From Diploptera punctata (lineage: Eukaryota; Arthropoda; Insecta; Blattodea; Blaberidae), in assembly GCA_030220185.1 (NCBI GenBank), contig JASPKZ010003845.1, positions 1,745,501 to 1,809,500 on the forward strand: 64,000 nt of DNA. The letters run 5' to 3'. Under the pieces are notes generated by a model that saw only the letters and a list, made by a program, of their open reading frames with translations, was not told the origin of the DNA and did not search any database. The position numbers and the translations under genes were made by a program. Positions 42,550-52,694 of the stretch are shown piece by piece (position 1 is the first letter of the stretch; every line of letters starts with the position of its first letter).

Positions 42550-42585
42550 CTGAGGGTGGTGACAATGGGTCGCTGATACTGCAGT
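42550..42585 (+). ncRNA. Hammerhead-like fossil
   Basis: CTGAGGG (one base off), helix II GTGAC/GTCGC, TGATAC and GCAGTG. Mirror copy of the fossil at 41935-41967. Confidence 0.45.
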
Positions 42586-42889
42586 GCTGCATTTAAAAAA
42601 ACATAAAAGTATGAGGTAAGAAGAAATCACAATTCATTTGATTCTTATTTGCAAATATATCACTCACTTGTGTAGTATAACTGGGATCTTAAAATTTGGA
42701 TGGACAAGAAGACTAGTCTTTACAAAGTTTCTAACTCAAATGAAATTGTGTGCAAAAATTTAAAAACTGTTTGATGATTGTACCCCAATTACCAAGAGAA
42801 AGTCTCAAAACTATTTCATCAATCATTCATTAATTTTCACTGATTTACATTGAAAATATTTTTCTTATATAAATAGAATATTGATCAAT

Positions 42890-43090
42890 GTATAGGGCTG
42901 GTGCTCATATAGCATCTTGACGATTTTGGATAATTATAATAAATAACTTCTGCAGATTGATAAATCAGCCAAATGACTGACATTCTGGCTGCATGTCATC
43001 CTTATACTGGCATGATCGTTCACCTCTGTGATTGATACATACGGATGTGTGGGCATGTCATGCCATGGAGAAAAAAAAAGGTAGTGCAGT
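42890..43090 (+). mobile_element. SINE E fragment
   Basis: Body blocks GGGCTGGTGCTCATATAGCA, ATAATTATAATAAATAACTT, GCTGCATGTCATCC and CACCTCTGTGATTGATACAT. Head absent. Confidence 0.75.
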
Positions 43091-43757
43091 CTATGCCTGC
43101 TTATATGGAAGAACAAATTTAAATTTAGGTAATATGTATCTGATTGCTGTTATATTTTAGAAGTAAGTTTACAATATTCTAGAGAAAAGTCTAATAAACA
43201 TAAAGATTTTGCACTGGGTCCAGGAAGTAAATATATTCCTACTGCAAATGAGAATAAACTAATAACCTCATATGACATGTATACATATGTTCTTCACTAT
43301 AGAAATTTAAAATAAGTTATATAAAATATATATTTATTTTTAAGAATGAAACTTAGAAGAAATAGTAGAAATATGATATATAATCAGTTAAGGTGGTTAC
43401 AGAAATATGTAGATTGAAATACATAATACAGAAAAAAGTGGGAAAAAATGTAATATGAGAATGATATTTTTTTAATTTAATGATTAATTCAGGCTTTGGC
43501 AGAACCATAGAAAATATAAGAAAATAATTGAACATGTAAATCTGTTAAATGATGGAAATAATTGTGAAAAGTTTGTATCGCAAGAACAAATTACAAGAAA
43601 ACATAGTTGCTGTGCTTATGAATAAAATACAATTAAGTTTATAAACAAATTTATGTTGGGATGAAAATATTTAGGTATATTTGAAACATTGATATGAGAC
43701 TTTATTCTAATTTCATCTAAATATGGTAAGAATATAGAGGTATGTTATGAAGATGAT

Positions 43758-43792
<35 letters not shown>

Positions 43793-44108
43793 GTAATAAT
43801 AAGTCAAGTACCAGAAAATTTAAATAAATATTAATTCTTGCAGAATTAATTGCATTGTGGCTTTATTTTCCACTAAACAAATATAAAAACATATAAAAAA
43901 TACAATATAAATGTAAATATACAATATAAGTATAAATAATGTAAATAATAAAATACAAATATAAATACTATAAATATAAAATAAATATTTACAATTATAT
44001 AAAATATACAAGTTACAATAAATTAAAAACAAAATATGAAAAAATAAAGTAAAATGTATTTATAGCCATTCTCTTTATACATTAATAATAATGATAATAA
44101 TAATGATG

Positions 44109-44178
<70 letters not shown>

Positions 44179-44809
44179 TTTGTTTAAACCAGCTGAATTA
44201 AACATGAATAATGAAGTAAGATATACAAAAAAATAACTTGTGCACTGAAATTAAATATAAAACTATCATTAAATACTGTATATGTTTCTTAAAAGAAGCT
44301 ATTGACCAACAGCCTGATTTATATTGGTAGTAAATTACAATAATGGGAAAGTTAAAAAAGTAGAATGAGATATTTTGTGATACAGTAGGTATTTTATTGA
44401 CCTGAGATTGATAATTTTATTACCTTATAGAATGTAAAAAGCTAATTATGTGAAGATAATTTTGGCACGTGATGGATTATAATTATAATAAACATAAATA
44501 AATAAGGAAGTATTAGATAAAATGAAAAATGGATATAATGAAAAGGTTTTAAACATATTTTTGGTGTAAGATCAAGAGTATGTAGTTATAGGTTGATAAT
44601 AAAACAAATAAGAATTTTTTAATAATTAAAAAGATATCCTAATAAAAATGCAATTAGAATGAATAATTATAAATGTTGGTTTTTAAAAATTAGGAAGATT
44701 AAATTTAATTACAACTAAAAAACATTTATTTTGTTGAATTTAATAAAGACATAATCCTGCGCTTGATCTGAATGTTCTTATGGGATCATTCCCTTACAAC
44801 TACAGAACT
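43091..44809. other. AT-rich interval with (AAT)n tracts
   Basis: No gene recognised. (AAT)n tracts lie at 43759-43801 and 44081-44176 (interrupted), and an ATAAATATA-rich low-complexity stretch at 43880-44000. The Tyr- and Leu-rich frames here are translations of these tracts. Confidence 0.6.
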
Positions 44810-45085
44810 ACTTTGAGTCCCAATGGGGAAACAAATTTTCTCATGGAATTTTTACTAGTATGAGACTGGTTCCCACCTAGCATCATGAGGAATTTGGGTA
44901 GCTACAATAAATGATAGCTTCAGGTTGAAAAAATCAGTTATAGCTGAGAGACCTAACATGCTAGTTGCATGTCACTGATATACTGATTGGATGGTCATCC
45001 ACCTCTGTACAAGTATGTGCATGTGAGGCTAGCAGTCAGGTGGTAGGTCAAGGGCCTTCCAGGCCTGCCGTGCCATGGAGTAGTA
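44810..45085 (+). mobile_element. SINE E, most of the body
   Basis: Head remnant TTTGAGTCCCAATGGGG, then TATGAGACTGGTTCCCACCT, GGGTAGCTACAATAAATGAT and TGCATGTCACTGATATACTG, ending GGCCTGCCGTGCCATGGAG. Confidence 0.85.
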
Positions 45086-45304
45086 ATAAGTAAGCATTAA
45101 GTCATTTCAATAATAAAGTTAGAATAAATGAGATGAAAAGTATTTTTGAAATGTATACAGATTTATAATATTTTATAAAGAAATATGGAAAGCAGCTGTA
45201 TTTAGTTGAAAAAAGTTTAAACAAAAGAAGTGATTAAATATATGTAAAAGTTGGAGGTGGAATATGAAAAAAAGGGGAAAAAAATTAAAGAAATACAAAA
45301 AAAA

Positions 45305-45405
45305 AGATATCCATCCATAGTAATTCTGCCCTGGGGCAGGTCTTTCACTGCAATCATAGCATTTTCATGCTATACTTTGCAGCTTTACTAGGGAATTATA
45401 TACAT
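45305..45405 (-). mobile_element. SINE F 3' fragment inserted in the tandem array
   Basis: ATCCATCCATAGTAATTCTG, GGGGCAGGTCTTTCACTGCA, AGCATTTTCATGCTATACTT and ACTAGGGAATTATA: the last 100 bp of the family, 5'-truncated. Confidence 0.88.
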
Positions 45406-46667
45406 ATATATATATTGTTGAAAATCTTTCAAAGAAAGAAAAAAAGGTGGTGACATAATTGTAAAAGTTAGAATAAGTACGAAAAAGCTACTTAAAAAAG
45501 TCGCAGATTTATTTGGAGTATTTTATAAAAAAAACTTAGGTTTAAAGAAAAGAGGATATTAAAATATTTGTAAAAGTTGGACATAAAATGAGTAAGGAGA
45601 AAAAAACAACTATTTCTTAAAAAAAGTTACATATTTATTTAGAATATTTGATAAAGAAATACAAAAAGTGGATTTACATGTAAATGAAAATGTTTTAAGA
45701 AAATATTTTGAAATATTTGTAAAATTTGGAGATTAAAATGTGAAAGAAACAAGTTCATTCTTGAAAAATAAGTATTTTATAAACAAAATATTTAAAAAAA
45801 GCAGATGTAGATTTGGTTGGAAAAAAGTTTTAAGGGTAATGAAATATTTGTAAAAATTGGAGATAAAATAAGTCAGAAAAAAGCTATTTATGAAAAAACA
45901 GTATTTTATAAACAAGAAATACAAAAAGCAGATATGTATTTATATAAACCAAATATGCTACTAGTTTATCATTTTAAAATTTTTAAAACGATTATTTAAT
46001 TGTTTTCTTAAATCTGTGTTCAGTTTTTTTACTGTGAATTGGATCTAATTGATTATGTAATTTGGGTCCTAAATATCTACTATGTTTGAATCCAGCATTT
46101 GTGTAAAGCTAGGTAAATATACCTAAAATGTAATAGTTTGTCTAGTGCTGTAAAAAACTTATTTTTAAATTTGTTTAAATTTTTGGTTGAAATAAGTAAG
46201 AATATATGTTCAAAAATTTATTCAATATTTTACATACAAAATTGAGGATAAATTAGTTCTTAGGTTTGAAAAAAAAAATGAGTTTGAAAAACATTTAAAG
46301 GAAGGTGTGTGATGCAATATTTATTAAGATTGGAGATAAAAGATATAAGATAAAAGCTTTTATTTTATAAAAATATTAACTGTGTCCAAATCTGGAAAGT
46401 GTTAATTTAAAATATAATATCAAAAAATATTAAAGCTGATTAAAAAGCAAGACAAAAAGGAAATGCATATTTAGTTTGAAAAAAATTGAAGGAAAAAGGA
46501 TGATCAAATATTTTGTAAAAGTTGAAGATAAGTAAGGAAAAAACTACTTTAAAAAATACTATTTTGTAAACAAGAAATACAAAAGCAGATAAGTAACCTA
46601 TATAGTTTAAATGTTTTATGGAGAAAAATTGATTGGAATTATTTAGTCTAGAAGAATGTTGGTCTGT

Positions 46668-46718
46668 CAGCAGGCTGCTAATATATCCACATGTATTAAT
46701 TGCAGAGGTGAACGATGG
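46668..46718 (-). mobile_element. SINE E fragment
   Basis: CAGCAGGCTGCTAATATATC and CACATGTATTAATTGCAGAG match the complement of the SINE E 3' part. Confidence 0.5.
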
Positions 46719-46754
46719 AGTATTTTGTAAACAAGAATGACAAAAAAAATAGCA

Positions 46755-47250
46755 GATTAAACTGAAAATATATAAAACTCTAATGATCCCAGTTATATTA
46801 TACGGATGTGAAACATGGATTTGTACTTTAAGAAAGGAGAAAATATAAGAATTTGAGAATAAAGTTCTTAGGAAAATTTTTAGACTAAAGAGAGGTGAAC
46901 AGACAGGTAAATGGAGAAGACTAAATTACAGTGAGCTACATGATTTTTGTGGGAAACCAGATATAACGAGAAGAGTTAAGTCTTGTAAACTATGATGGGC
47001 AGGACATATGGTATGGGAAATGAAAAAGGGGCTGGGAAAGTACTTGTAGAAAAACCAGAAGGAAAACACCTGATATGTAGGGTAAAAATAAGGTGGGAGA
47101 ATAATGTTAACCATGATTTGAGAAAGTACATTTTAGAGGGATGATTGGAAAACATTAGCCCAGGATAGGGATGTATGAAGGGCTTAAGTTTATGTGGCCA
47201 CGAACCTATGGGTTTGATAGCGCCAGCGAGTTAGTTTTTAGTTAGTTAAA
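46755..47250 (+). pseudogene. LINE family Q 3' end, longest copy
   Basis: Reads LKIYKTLMIPVILYGCETW, FENKVLRKIFRLKRGEQTGK, WRRLNYSELHDFCGKPDI, then WAGHM, DDWKTLAQDRDV and the terminal GCCACGAACCTATGGGTTTG block. Several frame changes and stops. It is the RT thumb and C-terminus only. Confidence 0.85.
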
Positions 47251-47504
47251 ATACATAACTTATTTCCACTTTATTAATATTATTTATTAAAAGTTTCATT
47301 CACTACACTGTTTTTAAATACCACACGAATTTTGATCTCTAGATGATTCACCGCCATTGTTTTGCTTTGGTTGTGAATTATCAATAAGATAAGTCCTTAG
47401 TTATGAAATTAATTTTGTGAAAACTGAAATATTCAGTTATTACATATTTTCAATTTTCTAATAATTGGAGGAAATTTATAAATTAAATTATTTACGTATT
47501 GTAT
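47251..47504. other. Unassigned AT-rich interval
   Basis: Nothing recognised. Confidence 0.4.
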
Positions 47505-47901
47505 TGTAAGCCTATGTTTTCCCTTTACAGAGATTTAGGCGCTCTATCCCTACAGGGGAGAATTTGAACCATACTAATTTAGTTACACTTGTTTTCGTAT
47601 AGACGTCATTTTGAGTGGTACGTGGTCAGCGCTCCGCCTCATAGTGACATCTAGGAAACCAAGGTAGTACTAGGACGGGAAAGTTCGGTAAATTTTGCTT
47701 AGAAGCCTTTTCATTCAGGCTTAAGGATTTTTTACGAGCCTGAATATCTTCAGACTTGGGACCCACGGCTTAAAATCCCTCCCGGAGGACTTGCTCCTTG
47801 GATTTTTCCGTCCTAAAAATCCATCGACCACGGCCGGGTTTGAACCCGCGACCCTTGGGACCAGCGGCAAGGAGCATAACCACTAGTCCACCGCGGCCGA
47901 C
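47505..47901 (-). mobile_element. SINE B, full length
   Basis: From the end block TTGTAAGCCTATGTTTTCCC to the head GTCGGCCGCGGTGGACTAGT (minus strand), close to the 7.2 kb reference and CpG-rich. It sits immediately against the PLE endonuclease piece. I saw no clear target duplication. Confidence 0.92.
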
Positions 47902-48310
47902 ATACATAGGAAAAACAAAAAGAAATGTGAAAACAAGGGCGAAAGAACATCTTAGAAATGTCAAAAATGGTGCAGTAGCTGCTCATGCTTGGTCTAATTA
48001 AATCAAAAGTTAGTCTAATTAAGCAAATAGAAAAACAAAAAGAACTCACGATCTAGGAAAAAATCCGCATTTAAAAAACAAGAACGAAAAACTTATGAAC
48101 TTCGAAATATCCGTGGATTCTGACTGAACCCAGAGGTTTACTGGTCCACCAAATAGATGGGGGAAGTAGTAGTAGTAGTAGTTCTTCTGATCGACATAAC
48201 ATCAGTCGATGAGAAATTACTGAAGACGAAGCTGCCAAGGCTTTGAAACTGCAGTCTAATTAGAAGACTGGATATGAGGTGAGGTAAGAAGCATTTTAAT
48301 TTAATCCTAA
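47899..48310 (+). pseudogene. PLE 3' end: GIY-YIG fragment and terminus
   Basis: Begins with TYIGKTKRNVKTRAKEHLRNV (the GIY-YIG start), then AVAAHAW, broken by a deletion and stops. It continues with NEKLMNFEI and RFTGPPNRW, a (TAG)n tract, a hammerhead motif (48215-48261) and the family end GGATATGAGGTGAGGTAAGA. It lacks the RT; the 5' side is cut at the SINE B border. Confidence 0.82.
48215..48261 (+). ncRNA. Hammerhead ribozyme motif, all core boxes intact
   Basis: Helix I AATTA (48215-48219) pairs with TAATT (48257-48261), all Watson-Crick. CTGAAGA is at 48220-48226. Helix II is AAGCT-GCCAA-GGCTT (one G-T pair). GAAAC is at 48245-48249, then loop TGCA and cleavage triplet GTC (48254-48256). 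Compared with 39670-39716 the helices are kept by paired changes (G-C to T-A in helix I, T-A to G-C in helix II), which is strong evidence for a once-functional ribozyme. Confidence 0.85.
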
Positions 48311-48540
48311 TGTTAAGGTTGCCAATCCCCTTGGTGCATTACAACAGAAGTAGACTATGTGCCAACACCAGGATGGTAAAACATCCTCACACAACACAAA
48401 TGTCTAATTATACATTTATGCAGACTTACCTACTAAGTATACAATAAAATATTTGAGTTATGTAATGTGGTGTGCCGAAGTGATGCATACATTTCAAATA
48501 GAAAACATTAAATTATTTTAAATCAATGGTAAAGAGAAAA
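48311..48540. other. Unassigned interval
   Basis: Nothing recognised. Confidence 0.4.
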
Positions 48541-48625
48541 ATGTATGCCTGAACCGGGAATCGAACCCCGAATCTTTAGTTTTCTGTGCTAATGCTCTGT
48601 CCACTGAGCTAATTCAGGCTTCATT
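48541..48625 (-). mobile_element. SINE D head, well preserved
   Basis: The minus strand reads GCCTGAATTAGCTCAGTGGA, AGAGCATTAGCACAG, B box GGGGTTCGATTCCCGG and TTCAGGCATACATTTTTCTC. The acceptor arm pairs (GCCTGAA/TTCAGGC), so this copy still resembles a folded tRNA, but the same unit recurs many times. Confidence 0.8.
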
Positions 48626-48765
48626 CCCATCCAAGCAGAAATCCTCCCTTTACCTTACTCTACTGGTCCCACATTCAATTGCAATTAATCATCATTCACA
48701 AATAAACAATGGATGGCTTCTACATTAAGAAGACATGAAGGGACTCCACACAGCTATAGCATTAT

Positions 48766-49263
48766 TTATTAAATTAATATTGAGGAGCTAAAGCTATTAC
48801 TATGATAGAAACAAGTAAATTAATGAACACAAATTATTGTAAATCAATGGTAAAGAGAAAAATGTATTCTACCATTGATTTACAATAATTTGTGTTCATT
48901 AACCCATTCGGCTCAAAAGACGAGTTAGACTCGCCGGCAGTTAAATGATCTTCAACTCAGAAGACGAGGCACACTCGATTAACTCTGCTGTTATATTGTA
49001 ATATTTTGTACACCACTTGGCAGGGTAATGTTTTGTTAACATTTATGAATAGTAGAGGATGTGTTTTTGCCTCCACCCTTATTGTGATCACAAGTACCGT
49101 TATCTTTTGTTTGTTTTGAATTTCTGAAAATGGACAATATAATTTACTGTAACTTAAATCCGGTTTCTGGGAAAATTCAATGAGCATTTAAACCTGAAGT
49201 GAATGGGTTAATTTACTTATTTCTGTCATAGTAATAGCTTTAGCTTCTCAATATTAATTTAAG
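48766..49263. repeat. Palindrome interrupted by a MITE
   Basis: The left arm (about 48766-48852) and right arm (48871-48902 plus 49208-49263) are complementary: AGCTAAAGCTATTACTATGA, AATTAATGAACACAAATTAT and complements. Loop: AAGAGAAAAATGTAT. The right arm is split exactly at TTAA by the element at 48903-49207. Confidence 0.9.
48903..49207. mobile_element. piggyBac-type MITE, 305 bp
   Basis: Flanked by TTAA (48899-48902 and 49208-49211). Ends CCCATTC and GAATGGG are inverted repeats starting with CCC, as in piggyBac elements, which insert at TTAA and leave no footprint. No transposase. The palindromic partner arm contains the uninterrupted TTAA site, confirming the insertion point. Confidence 0.85.
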
Positions 49264-49854
49264 AATACATTAAACTGAAACTCAAAATATGTAGAGTGCA
49301 GTGAGTGACTAACATTCATGCATCTTTGTATACTAGATTATTAATTTTATAACCAGAAATAAAATAGTCCATCATGCAGGAACTGCATAAACTAAGTGAA
49401 TTCCTCAGCAAAACAAAATTATGGTCATAGTGTTTACTTTTGTCTGTTATAAATTTTAATTTTGTAACAGTCAAACATGACACTGCATCTTTCTGTGACA
49501 TTTTATTGTTTATTGGCCAATCTAGATTGGATATCGGCCCATTGTTTTTATCTGTGATGACATTTAATTTTAATGCATCTTTTATTCATGTTTTAATTTT
49601 TTTTCTGTAAGATCTCCCATCTCATTACCATATAATTTCATGTGGGAAGGTACCCATTGTATTGTTACTTGTTTCATTTTTGTTAAATGTTACAGTGCTT
49701 TTTTATTTTTTGAAATTATTTGTACTTTTGGTATTTTGTTGGAGACAATTGTTTGAATAAACAATTTAGAATTCTTCGAAATCATTACTTTTTCAAATAT
49801 AATACTTGATTTAAGGAGTACAAGATTAATTTAAATTTAAAATAAATTCTTTAT
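49264..49854. other. Unassigned AT-rich interval
   Basis: No gene or repeat family recognised. Confidence 0.45.
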
Positions 49855-50060
49855 CACGTCACCCCCATATCCCGTTTTATAATTGCACTGGTTTTGAAAC
49901 CTCCTCAGTTCCATCTTAGGTAATTTCATTACTGTTGTTTCTTTCATCTTGAACCATTGCTACTTGCTCTGTCTGTTGGTTGACCGATGAACCTCCAAAT
50001 CAGTGGGAATTTTAAAATTCATAAATTTTTCCTTCTTGTTTTTATAATTTGGATTTTTTT
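49855..50060 (-). mobile_element. PLE 3' end, decayed
   Basis: The minus strand reads KFMNFKIPTD-type sequence, then GAGGTTCATCGGTCAACCAA, ATTACCTAAGATGG (ruined hammerhead box) and ACGGGATATGGGGGTGACG. Order as at 48.06-48.3 kb. Confidence 0.65.
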
Positions 50061-50267
50061 GCCCAAACTATGAGCTATTTAGGTTTTTCTGTTTGATTAA
50101 TTTAGTTTTCATTCAATTTTGTTTTTTTTTTTTACTAAGCATGAGAGGATCCCAAAGATTTCTTCATTTGCTCATTTTTTATATACTGGTACCTAAGATG
50201 TTACTTCACTCTCTTTTAAAATTTCTTTTTGTTTTCCTTATATACATTTTATCACAATCTCCATATT

Positions 50268-50400
50268 TCTTCTTCCTTCCAAAAGTATTAGGCCAAGGCC
50301 TGTTATGGTCCTATAGAAAATTTTCCCTCCAGCGTTTGATAGGATGGCCCAGAGATCTTCGTTCCTCAGGGGTCCCCATCTAGGGGATATGTGGATGGAG
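50268..50400 (-). pseudogene. LINE 3' end
   Basis: Second copy of the terminus at 37.06 kb: AGTATTAGGCCAAGGCCTGT, ATAGAAAATTTTCCCTCCAG and TAGGATGGCCCAGAGATCTT. Confidence 0.8.
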
Positions 50401-51219
50401 ACCACAAGGTGCCCAAGCTGAGCAAAACATTGCTTCCACTTACTCGTACTTGTGTTTTGCTCCTTACTTTTATCTTTAACCTATCTGGCATTTCTTCCTT
50501 TCTTCCACTTATACCAGACACTTTTAACTTTACTATCTAACTTCTCTTGGTTAACTCTTGTTTTTTTCGACCCCGACGCTATTAGGGCATCTGAGGGCTA
50601 GGAGGTGTTTCCTTTCTTCCATTTCTTCTTTCCTTTATTTTCTTTTCTTCTCCAAAAATGCCTGACCAGAGGCTGTAAGATGGCAGCCCCATCACTGGTC
50701 TTGCCTTCCTTTGGCCAGCAACCAATTGAAGGGACTATTATTATGCTTTCAAGTCTTATACGAGATTCTCTGTATTTAATCTGATATATTCCTGATTATT
50801 TTCTTTTTTCATTTCATCATTTTTTTTGTTTTAATTATTAAGATAAGATACCTTGAAATTCTTATTCAAAAAGTGTTTTGTTCTTACATCAGCCAAGTAA
50901 TGATTACTTTTGTATTTACATCATAGACTTACATATCCATTGTTTAAACTTTCTCTGATATATACTGATTTCAGCTTAAGTAAATACAATTTTTTTATAA
51001 AATCAATCAATGTCGTTATGGTCACCACCATCATCATCATTCTATGACTTACACAATTTGAAACAGAATTTGAGGTGATTTTGATCTGAAACAGGCACAG
51101 GACTTTATTTTGGTACTGTTTGAGTTAATTTTATTGTTTAGGTATTGTAAAAAATCCTGCGCGGTAATTGAGTTGTTTAAGTCATCATGCCTTAATGTAG
51201 AGCTAGAGGACTTAAATTG
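50401..51219. other. Unassigned interval
   Basis: No gene or known repeat family recognised. Confidence 0.45.
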
Positions 51220-51310
51220 GTTTTGTGTCCCTTGGGGCAAAAGAAATGTCGTGCAATTTTGGCCAGTATGGGATTGGTCCCTAGTGAGCATCATGAGGAT
51301 TTTGGATTTC
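51220..51310 (+). mobile_element. SINE E fragment
   Basis: GTGTCCCTTGGGGCAAAAG and CCAGTATGGGATTGGTCCCT with GAGCATCATGAGGATTTTGG match the post-head part of SINE E. Confidence 0.65.
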
Positions 51311-51888
51311 TGTGAGATCAGCAGTTGTCTGGAAGCCCAGGGATCTTCTTGATCTGTTATGCTATGAAGTAGGAGGAGATATTGTAAAATTGTATTAGGT
51401 AGGGAAAGATCACTTATAGTAATATCCAATGGCAGTATCTGTCTTCACAACATACCTGAGCAATATTCTTCTTGTTGTAGTTGAGTTTGGAGCATTGTTT
51501 TATGTGAACTTGTCCTCTTATTGGCATATGGTATAGCTGGCAGATGAAATAAAAGTGGGGCTCCCAAATATTTGTGCCCAGTAACCAATTTCAATATTTC
51601 AACAGCTGCATTTATGGTTTATATTTGTTTTAATTTCAAAATACTTAATTTTTTTACTTTTATTGCTTATTGTGTGTTTAAAAATTGAGCTGTATTTTAT
51701 ATTTTATGGGTATTTGCTAATTAATAGTTGAATGGTGGATTTTTAGGGGTAATATTTGTGCCCTTCTTTGCAAGGGAATTGACTCTCTCCCTACTTCAGA
51801 AGGGATACATTGGAAATTAACTTGTCTATATTTGTTAGTGTTTGATATAAGTCCCAGTTTTTTAATTGTTATGTTTCTACTATACTTC
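51311..51888. other. Unassigned interval
   Basis: Nothing recognised. Confidence 0.4.
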
Positions 51889-52260
51889 TAAACATTGTCA
51901 TTTGTGTCTTGTGGTCAGAGCTTCTGACTTTAGTTTGAGGTTCTGAAATAATATATGTATACACATACAATGGTGTAGCAGGCTGTGCTAAGGTCGTTAT
52001 TTCTAGTATAAGTTCTTGAACAGCATGTAGTGTTGATCTACCCAGGGTGAAGCCATATTGATTCTGTGGTATACTGGCACAGTTTGTGTTCCACACGTCT
52101 TAGCAGCATCTTTGAGAAGAGTTTGTACATAACATTTGTTTTTTTGTAATTATGTTTATCGAACAATAAAGCTCCATAGCTGAAATGACTGTAAATATGA
52201 CTATAATAAACTGTTAATAAAGATTTCCTATCTAAGCTTTGGTTAAGGACTCTCAACATA
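51889..52260 (-). pseudogene. Rearranged LINE reverse transcriptase pieces
   Basis: The minus strand first reads LDRKSLLTVYYSHIYSHFSYG, which belongs to the region after the RT catalytic core. It then reads YKLFSKMLLRRVEHKL and, after a frameshift, IPQNQYGFTLGRSTLHAVQE, which belongs before motif A. The order is therefore reversed relative to an intact element: two fragments joined, or a tandem junction. Confidence 0.65.
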
Positions 52261-52694
52261 GATAAACTTTTACTTAATCTGCAGACAATATGGGATTTTC
52301 ATCTAAATGAAAGTGAAGATAAATGCCTAAAAACTATCATTTTAATTAGGAATTCTTCTTAAGTTCAATTTAATATTAACTGTTTTGCTTGTTTTAATCA
52401 GTTTCAGTATAATAAAATATTCTTAACTGATACAATTTTAAAATTAAAAGAACCTTTACGGCTTGATTGATTTATATTTCATTGTGTCAATAGGAGAAAC
52501 ATAATTTATATTACTCATTATTTCATCAATTTAAATAAAAAAATAAGTAATTAAATTGCTCAAAATTTAATCAATATCAGATAACCTGTCATTAGTACTG
52601 TTACTTATATGTTCTGAAACAGTAGAGCAGATAGATTTGGTTATTGAAAATTACATTCTAATTATCATTTGTATATTATCACTTAATATCTTAT
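52261..52694. other. Unassigned AT-rich interval
   Basis: Nothing recognised; upstream flank of the transposase-like gene. Confidence 0.4.

Larger units (their letters stand above)
41825..42652. mobile_element. PLE remnant with inverted 3' arms around a GIY-YIG domain
   Basis: The left arm (about 41825-42170, minus strand) and right arm (about 42391-42652, plus strand) are inverted copies of the same 3' region: both encode MNFEIPDEPSLI, FKRTLDG and NYxQKKK sequence, then a hammerhead-like block and a GTATGAGGTAAGAAG end. Between them lies a GIY-YIG endonuclease fragment continuous with the right arm. Inverted partial copies are a known outcome of PLE insertion. Confidence 0.85.
45130..46760. 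repeat. Degenerate tandem array, unit about 130-150 bp
   Basis: The phrase AAATATTTGTAAAAGTTGG(A)GATAAAA recurs near 45239, 45458, 45556, 45708, 45838, 46312 and 46505, each followed by an ACTATTT / TATTTTATAAACAAGAAATAC pattern and CAGAT-x-TATTTAGTTTG. The array is A-rich, decayed, and interrupted by SINE pieces. Open frames across it are short and repeat-derived. Confidence 0.7.

Noticed and set aside
43820..44205. Tyr- and Leu-rich minus-strand frames resembling membrane proteins
   Set aside because: Translations of ATA/AAT low-complexity tracts.
47798..48001. Single protein spanning SINE B and PLE
   Set aside because: The first part translates the SINE B head; only YIGKTKR onward belongs to the GIY-YIG domain.
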